From positions 8,831 through 72,830 of the forward strand of contig DCQA01000026.1 of assembly GCA_002323325.1 (NCBI GenBank): DNA of 64,000 nt, written 5' to 3'. The notes below the pieces were generated by a model that saw nothing but the letters and a program-made list of their open reading frames with translations, was not told the DNA's origin and did no database searches. Made by a program: the position numbers and the translations under genes. Shown here one piece after another: positions 27,429 to 36,593 of the stretch. This stretch comes from Coxiellaceae bacterium UBA1530. Lineage in GTDB: Bacteria; Pseudomonadota; Gammaproteobacteria; Coxiellales; Coxiellaceae. Positions within the stretch are counted from its first letter, which is position 1. Every line of letters begins with the position of its first letter.

Positions 27429-28616
27429 ATGAAAACGCTCAATCCAACAGCATTTCCTTTTTTGATCTTAATGGCTTTATTTGCTGCATTGCCGCCATTC
27501 GCGCTAGATACTTACACACCAGCAATACCGAGTATGGCAGCAGAGTTTCATCTGCCTCAGGCTCGTGTCATATTGTCTGTCTCTAGTTATCTAATGGGCT
27601 TTGCTTTTGGTATGCTGATATGGGGGCCTCTATCCGATGTGATCGGACGTCGTTTGGTTATTAGGCTGGGCTTGGTGATTTACTTGATCGCCACTTTTTC
27701 AAGTGCTCTATCGTTACATTTAAATGAATTGGTTTTTTGGCGTTTTTTTCAAGCTATAGGTGATTCAGCTGGGGTTGGTGTCGCTTTTACGATGTTGAGG
27801 GATATTTATTCTGGTCGTCACCTGACGAAAATTATGTCTACTATTATTGCTATGATGATGATAGCACCAATGATAGCGCCACTGATTGGCTCTCTCTTAT
27901 TAATACACTATCATTGGCATAGCGTTTTCTATTTCTTGTTTTGTTATGGTGTTTTTCTGATGGGTGTTTCTTTTTTCTTACCCGAAACTTTATCATTCAA
28001 TAATAGAATTAAAGTAAGATCGGTATTATCTCAATACGTTATTCACTTTAGCAATAAGCAATTTCTATTACTCGCTTTATGTGTCTCGTTAAGCTTCGCT
28101 GCAACCTTTTCATTTATCAGTAGCGCTTCAGTGATCTATATGTCTATTTATCATCTTAACAAGTTTTCATACAGTGCCCTTTTTGCATTTAATGGTCTTG
28201 CTATCATCGCTGGAAGTTTAACTTTAAGAGCGTTGTCTGCACATAAATCCCCGCTATTTATTCAAACACTGGGGTTAAGTATTTTTTGTCTATCAGACAT
28301 TGTTTTGCTAGTAGTGTTGGTGATTTCACCTCATCACTGGCCAATTTTTACTGCATTAATATCAGTGACTACATTTGGTTTATGTCTCTTAATTGGTAGT
28401 TTTATGAGTGGTGCGATGAATAGCGTCTCTGCAGCCTTTGGTACAGCAACATCCATTGTTAACTCATCAAGAAATTTATTAGGTTCTTTTTCTAGTATGT
28501 TAATGAGTATAGTTATCGTTCATTCAGCTATACCCTTGATGATCATACAGCTATCCTTTTGTATCGGAATCGCTTCTTTGTTATATGTATTACGCCCAAT
28601 GTCTTTAGCTGTGTAA
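27429..28616 (+). CDS. MFS drug/metabolite efflux transporter, Bcr/CflA-like
   Basis: A 395-residue protein with 12 predicted helices. The first helix pattern LPPFALDTYTPAIPSMA matches the Bcr/CflA branch (DHA1 drug:proton antiporters), and GPLSDVIGRRLVIRLGL is the conserved loop 2-3 motif of the superfamily. The substrate is unknown. It starts 16 bases after the membrane protein gene, so it may belong to the same transcript. Its 3' end overlaps the convergent ankyrin gene by 12 bases. Confidence 0.87.
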   Translation: MKTLNPTAFPFLILMALFAALPPFALDTYTPAIPSMAAEFHLPQARVILSVSSYLMGFAFGMLIWGPLSDVIGRRLVIRLGLVIYLIATFSSALSLHLNELVFWRFFQAIGDSAGVGVAFTMLRDIYSGRHLTKIMSTIIAMMMIAPMIAPLIGSLLLIHYHWHSVFYFLFCYGVFLMGVSFFLPETLSFNNRIKVRSVLSQYVIHFSNKQFLLLALCVSLSFAATFSFISSASVIYMSIYHLNKFSYSALFAFNGLAIIAGSLTLRALSAHKSPLFIQTLGLSIFCLSDIVLLVVLVISPHHWPIFTALISVTTFGLCLLIGSFMSGAMNSVSAAFGTATSIVNSSRNLLGSFSSMLMSIVIVHSAIPLMIIQLSFCIGIASLLYVLRPMSLAV

Positions 28617-29960
28617 CTTTATGACTGTATGACATCGAGGAATTTTTATCGCTTGTTCAAGTAGCTCCGCTATCTCTATCGATTTTTTGTTCATAAAGCA
28701 TGAACACAAACGCTGAATGCGTGGTTCTGAAAATCTTACATTTTTAATGAGTGACTCCTTATTTAATTGTGATGGCTCATCAAGTAGTTTTCTGATTGAA
28801 TCTTGTATGCGTGAGGCACGCTTTAGTGATCTTGTCTGTATTTCTGTCGAATATTTGTAACTGAGTAATAAAGAAAGGCTATTATATTTGATAAACATAT
28901 CCTTCAGTGTCTGATCACCCATATTATTTTCGATATCATGATCTAGACTAAATTTTGATGCTTGGATTTTAATGATAGAGATTAACTCATGGGTTTCAAA
29001 TATTTTTGTGATAGCCCCTAGACTTGATTCACCAATGAACTTTAAAGCGACCTCGCATACCGTTTCGCCACATTGGTTTTCCTTAAATAACATTGATCTT
29101 TGTGAGGAGTTGATTTGGCTAATAAAGAATGTGAGTGCTTTACCATCTTGGCAGTGAGCGACATGATGAAGGGTGATATCGTGATGAGGGTCTTGTTGCT
29201 GATATTCTAGTAAGCGATTCCATCTTTCAGTTCCCATCCATTGTATGAGCTTCTCTAGACATTCTTCTTGATCAAAATATTGGCCGAAATAATCTAGGAC
29301 CGAATGGCCGTATTGATCCCTTGTACAGAGCATAAAGACTGAATTTTCTTTACCCATGAGGTAAAAGATCCTTAGGATACTTTCAGTATCGAGATTTTCT
29401 CTGATTGCATAATGAAGAATGTTTTCTTGTTTGTGATTTTTTGATTGAAAAAGGTCATACCATCCTGACTGATTAAATATCTTCAAGTGGTAGACGAACA
29501 GGTATAGATCATGAAAGTTTTTATTGGTTTGGATATCCATTTTTCTAATGAGGTTTTTCATTTCAATTGCCTCATTATTGTCAGTTAGATCCATTTCATA
29601 TAAATTATTGATGCTATCTGATAGATGCGATAAGGAAGAATGAAAAATGGAATCCCCATGACCATTTGTTTTTGTCAAACAGGTGATCCAGTCTTCTCTT
29701 GATAATTGTTTGTTTTCTTTGAGTAGCTTTAATAAAACCCTAAAGCCTCCCGTTAATTGGTACTGTGCTGCATAATGAAGGAGTGTGTTTTTAGATTTAT
29801 CTTCTTTTTGCACTGTAACAAATAGCATTGTTGGTTCAATAGAGGCGATCGCTGACAGGAAGCTTGCTTTGTCGCCAGAGTATGCAAGTTTACAGAGGCT
29901 CTCAATTTGTGATTGTTTTGGGTATAAAAAATGATGAATATTAAATACGGTGTTGGGCAT
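28605..29960 (-). CDS. Ankyrin-repeat-like protein
   Basis: A 451-residue protein without signal peptide or membrane span. It has several degenerate ankyrin units: KNTLLHYAAQYQLTGGFRVLL (about residues 58-79), then GDSIFHSSLSHL, ENILHYAIRENLDTESILRIF, GHSVLDYFGQYF, ITLHHVAHCQDGKALTFF and GETVCEVALKF, spaced 35-55 residues apart. The last 90 residues have no repeat and are basic and Ser-rich. Ankyrin proteins of intracellular bacteria are often injected into the host. No secretion signal can be shown here. Codon use is like its neighbours. Confidence 0.75.
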   Translation of the reverse strand: MPNTVFNIHHFLYPKQSQIESLCKLAYSGDKASFLSAIASIEPTMLFVTVQKEDKSKNTLLHYAAQYQLTGGFRVLLKLLKENKQLSREDWITCLTKTNGHGDSIFHSSLSHLSDSINNLYEMDLTDNNEAIEMKNLIRKMDIQTNKNFHDLYLFVYHLKIFNQSGWYDLFQSKNHKQENILHYAIRENLDTESILRIFYLMGKENSVFMLCTRDQYGHSVLDYFGQYFDQEECLEKLIQWMGTERWNRLLEYQQQDPHHDITLHHVAHCQDGKALTFFISQINSSQRSMLFKENQCGETVCEVALKFIGESSLGAITKIFETHELISIIKIQASKFSLDHDIENNMGDQTLKDMFIKYNSLSLLLSYKYSTEIQTRSLKRASRIQDSIRKLLDEPSQLNKESLIKNVRFSEPRIQRLCSCFMNKKSIEIAELLEQAIKIPRCHTVIKLHS

Positions 29961-30084
29961 ATTGATTGCCTTTAAGTTAGAGCTATTGACCTATTATAAT
30001 TATGTGATTGAGCGCCAAGATGACCTGGGGCATGATTACACTGCCGAGCTGGTTTTATTGAACAGCTGATTGAGAGCGTTAGCC

Positions 30085-30669
30085 TTAGTCACAGGTGAGT
30101 GTCTCACCAAAGTCAATATTTTGTTGATCGGATAGAAGGATATGCTTACCAAAAGGTTTTCCATGAGACTTTCGATAGCATTGCCTCGCCTGTGTCCAAG
30201 CTTTTAAACCGGTTGATAGTGGTTTACCAATATGAGGTTGGCATGGGTAGCCGATTGTTGGTAGTTTTAACGCGAGCCCATTAGAAAAGTAAAGTGGTAT
30301 CTGTTTAGGTAGTGTGTTTAATATCTGAGAACAGGCGCCGTTGGCATGCACAGAAAACCAGGTAATCTCTTTCCATGTTGGGTTACTGGATGATGGAATA
30401 GGCTTGAGAGTGATGGTGTCTTGGTGGTCCTTTGATGTATGAGGCTCGAAGTATGGCATTTTGGGTATTCGGCAGGCATGTTCTCCTCGATTGACAATGG
30501 CATAGGCCGCATGTGTTTGACTCATTCCAGGATAGGCAACGGCGAGAGGGTAGATTTTTAGGTGTTGTGATTCGCATCCAGGCATATTGTGTTCATACAC
30601 CCAGATACCAGCAATTGTTAATAAGGTGACCCCAAGGATTGAACCCATGAGTAGACGAATAAAAAACAT
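30085..30669 (-). CDS. Unknown protein with N-terminal membrane anchor
   Basis: A 194-residue protein with one hydrophobic segment at residues 5-27 (signal anchor or signal peptide) and an exported domain with about six cysteines and many prolines. Stretches such as GEHACRIPKMPYFEPH and LPTIGYPCQPHIGKPL resemble no family I know. The central part has the look of a beta-sandwich, but that is a guess. It stands alone with about 90 bases to the next gene on the same strand. Confidence 0.55.
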   Translation of the reverse strand: MFFIRLLMGSILGVTLLTIAGIWVYEHNMPGCESQHLKIYPLAVAYPGMSQTHAAYAIVNRGEHACRIPKMPYFEPHTSKDHQDTITLKPIPSSSNPTWKEITWFSVHANGACSQILNTLPKQIPLYFSNGLALKLPTIGYPCQPHIGKPLSTGLKAWTQARQCYRKSHGKPFGKHILLSDQQNIDFGETLTCD

Positions 30670-30756
30670 ACCTAACTCCGTACTTTCAACGTTATATCAA
30701 ACTAGGATAGTGTGTTAGTCAATGGATGTCGACTATACTTACTTCTTGTCATATCC

Positions 30757-31266
30757 TCAACAACAGTGACAGTCTGTTTGATTTATTTTCTCTTGACATA
30801 CTTTTTTGAGAGCCTCAATATCTACAGCACCGTTATTGATATGTAATGATTCTACTAGTCTAGGTTTAACGTTTGTTGAACGTGGGTCAATTGCATCAAT
30901 GCTGTTTTTATAGGTAATTATGGCATCCCCTAGTTTCTTGTAAATTGTTTCTGTCTCTTGCGTAATAGAGCTTGGTGTATGTTTTGTAATAAGGCTGTCT
31001 TGAATCAATTGTATGTTGTCATAACAAGTGCTCCATTGGTCGTGATATTGAGCATATCGTTTCTTTGCACCAGAGATGAATCCACGGAAGACTCCATTTA
31101 GATCAGACGCTGCTTGTGGTTCTAATCCGATCATTTTAGTAATAACTTGAGTTAATACCTCGCGTGCTAGATTATTATCTGCAATATTTTGAGCGGTTAT
31201 CGTCTCCGTTGGCTCCGTTACAGTTTGACCTTTTTTTTTATCCGTTGTGCAGCATTCAAATAACAT
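30757..31266 (-). CDS. Unknown soluble protein with Cys pairs at both ends
   Basis: A 169-residue protein, probably helical, beginning MLFECCTTDKKK and ending NQTDCHCC. There is no signal peptide or span. The Cys-Cys pairs at the two termini and the lack of Cys elsewhere are notable: CC at the very end recalls the geranylgeranylation tail of Rab proteins. CGT-like or metal-binding roles are equally possible. No homologous family is recognised. The gene lies between two unrelated minus-strand genes. Confidence 0.55.
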   Translation of the reverse strand: MLFECCTTDKKKGQTVTEPTETITAQNIADNNLAREVLTQVITKMIGLEPQAASDLNGVFRGFISGAKKRYAQYHDQWSTCYDNIQLIQDSLITKHTPSSITQETETIYKKLGDAIITYKNSIDAIDPRSTNVKPRLVESLHINNGAVDIEALKKVCQEKINQTDCHCC

Positions 31267-31474
31267 TGTCTCTCCTTAAAGGGTATCTTAATATTTTTGC
31301 TATTATAACCCGTTCAGCGACCTACAATCACTTTTTTTTATTATATATATTCGCGTTATCGTTAACTTTCTATGTTTTTTTGAGATGGGTGCTTTTATGT
31401 AAAACAAGTCGTCATATTGAGTGCTTAAGGGGCGTTGTTGTCTGTGTATCATTAAGACTTTTACACGCTAAGAC

Positions 31475-31900
31475 CTATAATCCACTAAGTCCAATAAGAA
31501 GGCATACAGCGATAGTTAGCCATACTCTTAAGGAGCGATATCCAGACATCGGACCGATAGTTGCAAGAATATTGAGATCAACAACCAAGGCTAATAGATA
31601 GCCAAAACACAAAATCACCAATGTTAATGCGTATATAGGAACTAATAAGCTAGCAAATGCCATCAGTGAAATGATATTGGAAAAAATCAGCCATTGCTTT
31701 GTTTTTATATTAGCTTGCGATAGCGACATTCCCCATTGTATGCCACCTAGAAATGATAAGATGATAGCGCCATAATACGTTGTGACACTTCCCAGCCAGC
31801 TCCATTGAGGTAGTATGATGGGCGACAGGTGGTATAAAGCCCCTATCATAAAGGGAATGAGCCCTGCAATTGCTAGTCCATAGACGATAAAGCGTTTCAT
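31475..31900 (-). CDS. DUF3429 family membrane protein
   Basis: A 141-residue protein with five predicted helices. The stretch YYGAIILSFLGGIQWGMSL is characteristic of DUF3429 (TMEM69-like) proteins of proteobacteria. The function is unknown. The start ATG at 31900 lies 25 bases after the stop of the preceding minus-strand gene at 31926, so the two may be cotranscribed. Confidence 0.8.
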   Translation of the reverse strand: MKRFIVYGLAIAGLIPFMIGALYHLSPIILPQWSWLGSVTTYYGAIILSFLGGIQWGMSLSQANIKTKQWLIFSNIISLMAFASLLVPIYALTLVILCFGYLLALVVDLNILATIGPMSGYRSLRVWLTIAVCLLIGLSGL

Positions 31901-31925
31901 ACATGACCTATTTGTAGATTAATAT

Positions 31926-32489
31926 TTATAGTGAGGGTTCTACTGTTTGAACAGGCTCTAACTGAGGTAGATCATTTAGTTTTATTGGAACGCTCAATGG
32001 GCTATTAATAATTCTGAAAGGTGTAATCAAATTATAATCAAAAAAAGGCTGATCAAACGCACTAATGCGAATGTCACGCCCCTGAGATTGCATTTGCTCG
32101 TAAAGCTTTTGAGCTTCTTTTTGTGACAAAAGATGACCATTTCGATAACCTTTTATTGCTGTATTTGCCTTACCATTCTTATCACGTGTGACGGTTACTG
32201 AAAATGATTCGCTCTGTGGTTGATAATAAGTTTGCAACGCTTTCTTGTATTGCGAGATGTTAATCCAGCCAATCTTACCGCTGGGTTGAAGCCCGACTTT
32301 TACCCAATCATTTTGTTTAATTATCGGAACTATTGCAGTGTGTATATCTAGCATTTCACTGGCTTTCTTGGCACCCTGATGAGTATAAAAAGCGATCGAT
32401 TCTTCAGTGGAGCTGGCGAAACATGAGCCAGAAAATATTAGTCCTAAGATGCCAAGGCAGATTACGAGGCAACGACTCCAATGCGGCAT
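31926..32489 (-). CDS. Exported protein with an SH3-like segment
   Basis: A 187-residue protein with a signal peptide (residues 1-26, ending CFASS). Residues about 48-80 (MLDIHTAIVPIIKQNDWVKVGL...GKIGWI) look like a bacterial SH3-type domain, which often binds cell wall. The rest contains a Gln/Ser-rich strand region and a helix LLSQKEAQKLYEQMQSQ. No enzyme signature is seen. A periplasmic or envelope role is likely. Confidence 0.6.
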   Translation of the reverse strand: MPHWSRCLVICLGILGLIFSGSCFASSTEESIAFYTHQGAKKASEMLDIHTAIVPIIKQNDWVKVGLQPSGKIGWINISQYKKALQTYYQPQSESFSVTVTRDKNGKANTAIKGYRNGHLLSQKEAQKLYEQMQSQGRDIRISAFDQPFFDYNLITPFRIINSPLSVPIKLNDLPQLEPVQTVEPSL

Positions 32490-32722
32490 AATGTTATCTC
32501 CTTATTGATGCTATTGAGAGAATGAGTTTTCATTAGATCAATATATTGCTAGCTATTCAATATCGTATGACGTTTTATGTCGTGTCTTATGCACTAGAAC
32601 TCATCGTGTACAGTCATTATTTAGAACGTGCCAGGCTAATAGCATTTTGAGCGCTACTGCACTCGATCACTAAGTTACGGACATGAATAAACAGTTAAGT
32701 GGGAGAAGTCACCATGGATTGG

Positions 32723-33775
32723 TCAGTCAACCGTTATACGATCTGCTTGTTGCCAGAGAGTGTTGAACTGTTTCAGTGCAAATTTTATGTTCGAAGGAGT
32801 ATCGTCGATGAGATCAATCTCACGGTTATGATGCAGTGACCAGTCACTCCAATTGATGGAGCCTGCAATGACTGAGCTCTGATCTCTTATCATAACTTTA
32901 GCATGAATAAAGACGCTGGGCTTAGATAAACGAATTTGTAATAAGGTCGGATATTTTTTTTGAAGTTTTAAAAGCTCATTTGAGATTTTTTTTGGCCCCG
33001 GTAATTGATTGGTTAATATTCGCACCGAGATGCCTTTTTTCAATCGGTCCTTTAAAGGGTTTGTAATAGTAAAAGGTATCCAAGTGTTAAGAAAAGGCTG
33101 CATGACGTTGAGAGAACTCTGGGTGTTTTGGATAAACATTGCGTAGTGATCATCATTAGGCGATACGATTAAGTTATTAGGAAGGTTACTTTTAGGTTGG
33201 ATATGTTTCAAGGCGGAGGGTATGCGATCGTCTTGAAAAATACTGTTTAAACTATTGATCATTTGAGGTGATGTTATTCGCCATGAGTAATTGATAAGAC
33301 ACGATTGTTTGCTTGGATGTAATGATGAGCAAACTTTCCACGGAAAATTACCCGTCATAATAAATGCCACATGATTGTCAATGATCATAAACTTTCGATG
33401 GTAATAGGCATTAGTTTGACTGGGAAAAGAGCAGGTAAAATGCTTATACTGACACCACTTTGCTTCAGTGGACTGTTTCTTCAACATTGCTTGATTTTGA
33501 TTGGAATTGATGTGAAAGCCGTTCCACTGTATTGAGACATCGACACCTCTTCGTTGAGCCTTCTCTAGTGCTTCAATAATAGGATCATGAGAGGACCAAA
33601 GATCTTTAAGGTAGGCACTATAGGTAGCGATCTGAATGCTATCAGTTGCTTGTTGTATCTCAGTAATCAGCAGCGCTGTATTCATAAATAACAATGGTTT
33701 ATCGGACGCACAGCTGTGAGAGATCGGTGTACTGAGGACCACTAGTGCAAAAATGATGCTTAGAATATGTCTCAT
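32723..33775 (-). CDS. Secreted phospholipase D-fold protein
   Basis: A 350-residue protein with a signal peptide (residues 1-23, ending SCASD). Two HKD catalytic motifs are present, HRKFMIID near residue 124 and HAKVMIRD near 290, each followed by a Gly/Asn-containing turn (TGNF, AGSINWSDWS). The two half-sites would form one active site, as in phospholipase D, cardiolipin synthase and Nuc-type endonucleases. Export suggests action in the periplasm or outside the cell on lipids or DNA. The exact substrate is open. GGAGGA lies only about 3 bases before the ATG. Confidence 0.85.
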   Translation of the reverse strand: MRHILSIIFALVVLSTPISHSCASDKPLLFMNTALLITEIQQATDSIQIATYSAYLKDLWSSHDPIIEALEKAQRRGVDVSIQWNGFHINSNQNQAMLKKQSTEAKWCQYKHFTCSFPSQTNAYYHRKFMIIDNHVAFIMTGNFPWKVCSSLHPSKQSCLINYSWRITSPQMINSLNSIFQDDRIPSALKHIQPKSNLPNNLIVSPNDDHYAMFIQNTQSSLNVMQPFLNTWIPFTITNPLKDRLKKGISVRILTNQLPGPKKISNELLKLQKKYPTLLQIRLSKPSVFIHAKVMIRDQSSVIAGSINWSDWSLHHNREIDLIDDTPSNIKFALKQFNTLWQQADRITVD

Positions 33776-33928
33776 GGGTCCTCCAGGTCGGTGTTGATAC
33801 TCAGTATATGAGAATTAAATAACCATTCCCACAGCTTTATAGCGATCAACGGGTGTAATTAGTGATTTTCTCTGGATTATAGCGCATCAGGTGGATACTA
33901 TGACAAAAAAAATTATCAGGAGTAATCT

Positions 33929-34153
33929 ATGAGGACGGGTCGTAATACAGCTCTTCTAGTATCATCTTATTTATGGATGGTTCATGCGAAGGATCAGTCA
34001 TCTGATATTGGAAATATCATTAGTTTGACGATTTGCGCATTGGTGCTTTTGGGGGCTTCCTACGCTTGTTATCGTGGGGTCTATTTTTTTTCTGAGGCGT
34101 CTCGTCATGGTCCAGACAATGATAGGTCGCCACTCAATCAACCACTAGTCTAG
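33929..34153 (+). CDS. Small single-span membrane protein
   Basis: A 74-residue protein with CAGGAG 8 bases before its ATG. One hydrophobic segment lies at about residues 29-50, with a polar C-terminal tail ending SPLNQPLV. It resembles in layout the other short membrane proteins of this window (47932, 53284, 53531, 53897). No family is recognised. The next gene begins 4 bases after its stop. Confidence 0.5.
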   Translation: MRTGRNTALLVSSYLWMVHAKDQSSDIGNIISLTICALVLLGASYACYRGVYFFSEASRHGPDNDRSPLNQPLV

Positions 34154-34157
34154 CGCC

Positions 34158-34928
34158 TTGGCTACGATTATTTTACTGGCACTGGTCGCTTGTATTAGTG
34201 CTGTTATTGATACGATTGCCGGTGGAGGTGGATTACTCACAGTGCCTGCGATGTTGTTGAGTGGCATACCGCCTCTATCAGCATTAGCCACTAATAAGTT
34301 TCAAGCAACCTTTGGAGCGGGTACGGCTACTTGGCAGTTTGCCAAACGAGGTGTCTATCATTGGTCGAGCGTCATAGGCGGCGTGATGTGGTGCTTGTTT
34401 GGGGCAATCATTGGCACTTTGCTCATTGAATCGATTCAGCCGGCTGTGATTCAATATCTGATTCCTTTGTTATTGTTGGGTATCTGGATAACCCTAGTGT
34501 TTGCTCCCAGATTGGGTAATCTCCCCGGTAAAAAACGTTGTTCTACATCGGTGTTTTTTTGTGTATTTGGTCTGCTGCTAGGTGCTTATGATGGTTTTCT
34601 AGGACCTGGAACGGGATCATTTTGGGTGTTTGCTATGATTGCTTTGCTCGGTTGGCAATTCAAACAGGCAACGATGCACACCAAGCTGTATAATTTCGTC
34701 AGTAATTTTGGCTCCTTGCTGGTGTTTATGGTCGGCGGTTTTGTGCGATATGATTTAGGTATCGCGATGGCAGTAGGTCAAATGTTAGGGGCCTATATGG
34801 GTTCACACTTAGTGATTACCCGAGGTCAGTATTTAATAAGGCCATTATTACTCTTGATGACAGGGACAATGATTATTGTACTGTTTTTTACAAATATCAC
34901 CTCTGTGCATTATAACCTCTCACTATGA
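34158..34928 (+). CDS. TauE/SafE (TSUP) family membrane transporter
   Basis: A 256-residue protein with eight or so helices. The start region (IDTIAGGGGLLTVPAMLLSGIPPLSALATNKFQ) and the second repeat (GAYDGFLGPGTGSFWVF) are the two family signatures, close to Escherichia coli YfcA. Members export sulfite, sulfoacetate or related anions; this substrate is unknown. It starts with TTG at 34158, the only start that keeps the conserved first helix; an in-frame TAG is just upstream. No clear ribosome-binding site is seen, so coupling to the small upstream gene is likely. Confidence 0.88.
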   Translation: MATIILLALVACISAVIDTIAGGGGLLTVPAMLLSGIPPLSALATNKFQATFGAGTATWQFAKRGVYHWSSVIGGVMWCLFGAIIGTLLIESIQPAVIQYLIPLLLLGIWITLVFAPRLGNLPGKKRCSTSVFFCVFGLLLGAYDGFLGPGTGSFWVFAMIALLGWQFKQATMHTKLYNFVSNFGSLLVFMVGGFVRYDLGIAMAVGQMLGAYMGSHLVITRGQYLIRPLLLLMTGTMIIVLFFTNITSVHYNLSL

Positions 34929-35558
34929 GCTTCCTCCTCCAAGCTGATTCATTCGATTAATATCACTCTCATTATCATTAGTGCTAGCACTGGCAGTCAC
35001 AGATGATGTTTCACCTGCATTGTTTTCCCTCAGACATGCATCATTTGCATCTTTCCGTACATCTGTTGCGTCACAAAAAGCAGGCCTGTGGCTATATCTT
35101 TCTTGGTTTCTCTCGTCTAATTGTTTTTCAGCATCTTGAAGAGCACTTTTTATTAAATTTATCTCTGGGAGATTGATGAGATAAAATTGATCTAAATTCT
35201 GGCCATATCGATACCATCTCCATGGGTTGAGTGATTTAAAAACACTCTGGGCTTGCATTGCGCATATTAGTGTTATTGTGATGGCCTTGGTGTTTTGAAG
35301 TAGGCCATCTAATTGAGTAACAAACGATTTAACAGCCTTAATGCTTGTTTCGATGCACGGGTGGTCCTCTTGTTCTAAACTTTCTTGGCAAAGGGTTATT
35401 TTTGTTTGAATTTGACCGTCAGGGTATTTTTGATCATACGCTTTTATCCATCCCTCTGGGTATTGGCTATTCAGTATTTCTAAAGCTCTATCGAAAATGT
35501 CTTTGATTCTCGTGTGTAAATCAGAGTCTGGATGATTTTTTGTATTGAGTTCGGGCAC
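34923..35558 (-). CDS. Unknown soluble protein
   Basis: A 211-residue protein, mainly helical, with no signal peptide. The first 150 residues look globular (one semi-hydrophobic helix AITITLICAMQAQSVF), and the last 60 are Asp/Asn/Ser-rich and probably disordered, ending GGGSS. No family is recognised. It converges on the TSUP transporter with a 6-base overlap of the coding regions. Confidence 0.5.
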   Translation of the reverse strand: MPELNTKNHPDSDLHTRIKDIFDRALEILNSQYPEGWIKAYDQKYPDGQIQTKITLCQESLEQEDHPCIETSIKAVKSFVTQLDGLLQNTKAITITLICAMQAQSVFKSLNPWRWYRYGQNLDQFYLINLPEINLIKSALQDAEKQLDERNQERYSHRPAFCDATDVRKDANDACLRENNAGETSSVTASASTNDNESDINRMNQLGGGSS

Positions 35559-35745
35559 AGTATCACCTTTATTTGTTTAAGTATGCCGTTGAATTTTCTC
35601 AGCGCATATAGAACATGGTATCACTACAACCTTAAATAAAAGTTAAATAAATAATTATTTAGCAATATTTTTCAATTTCATAGTCTAACTTTTTATGTTT
35701 GATGATATATTTCATACATTCGTTATCAGGCTAAGGTATTTAGAT

Positions 35746-36129
35746 ATGTACTTGTTTTTTGGTGCCATAATGGGTTTTCTCTCTCTTGCTTTGTCGGCCT
35801 TTATTGCACATGGCCTGCATCTCACATTATCTATTCATCAAATGCATTCACTGGATACCGCTCTCAACAACCTTCAAGGCCATGCTGTGTTATTAGTAGC
35901 TATGAGTGCCTACACGCGTTTAAAAGGATCACTAGGTTCACGACTAATCAATATCGCAGCTTATTTATTCGTTATCGGTACGCTGATGTTTAGTATGAGT
36001 ATTATTCTTACTATTGTTATTGCATGGCAGAGTCTTGCCTTGTTCACTCCGATAGGCGGCATGCTTTTACTGTTAGCGTGGCTACTATTGATTGTCGGGG
36101 CATTCACTGAGCTCAAAGTTTCTAGTTGA
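35746..36129 (+). CDS. DUF423 family membrane protein
   Basis: A 127-residue protein with four predicted helices. The start FFGAIMGFLSLALSAFIAHGL and the later TPIGGMLLLLAWLLLIVGAF match DUF423 (YgdD-like) proteins of unknown function. I prefer ATG 35746, with AAGG 9 bases before it; the frame is open back to an ATG at 35695, but the extra 17 residues do not belong to the family. Confidence 0.78.
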   Translation: MYLFFGAIMGFLSLALSAFIAHGLHLTLSIHQMHSLDTALNNLQGHAVLLVAMSAYTRLKGSLGSRLINIAAYLFVIGTLMFSMSIILTIVIAWQSLALFTPIGGMLLLLAWLLLIVGAFTELKVSS

Positions 36130-36389
36130 GTCAAATTATGCTAAGTGGTGGTGTATAAGTCCTCTTCAAAATCTATAGCAAAGTATTAGAGGTCCGTGGA
36201 TAGCGATAGATAGGAGGAAAGCGAGATTGATTAGGAGTCTATTGGGTTCACTCTGAGTCCTTTAAGTGTGTATTAATGTGTTGATTCTTTCCTTGCGATC
36301 AATGTTTTTCTATTGATTAATACAGAGATCATTGTAAGGTGATTTTTCTTTCAGCCACCACAGTATGACCATTTATATAGCGCACATCT
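36130..36389. other. Intergenic region, nothing recognised
   Basis: This stretch lies between the DUF423 gene and the tail of the kinase frame, which are convergent. I see no open frame with coding character and no clear terminator hairpin. Confidence 0.4.
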
Positions 36390-36593
36390 TTATGACTGGA
36401 TTGATTGGAAACCAGTGGTTTTATCCTTTTTATGGTTTGATTCGCTACTATGTGATTTCACCGTAGAAGCCCAGTCAGTGTCTGGTGGTGTGATGGTAAT
36501 CGATTCCATATTTGCATCTAAAACGCAGCTCTGCTGAGAGCGTGAAGTCTCTGCTGTGAAGTTTTTATATTTTTGATGTTTTCGCTGAGTATG
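36390..36593 (-). pseudogene. In-frame continuation of the kinase-like gene after its TAA
   Basis: Directly after the TAA of the kinase-like gene (36594-36596) the same frame stays open for 67 codons, starting HTQRKHQKYK and containing VLDANMESITITPPDTDWAS, then stops with TAA at 36390. The composition (Ser, Thr, Gln, Lys) looks like a disordered protein tail. This suggests that an ancestral longer protein was shortened by a nonsense mutation. A chance open frame of this length in AT-rich DNA is unlikely but possible. Confidence 0.4.

Noticed and set aside
31164..31601. A 145-codon plus-strand frame overlapping two minus-strand genes
   Set aside because: It overlaps the starts and ends of the unknown gene at 30757 and the DUF3429 gene, which has a clear family match. 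Its composition has no protein-like pattern.
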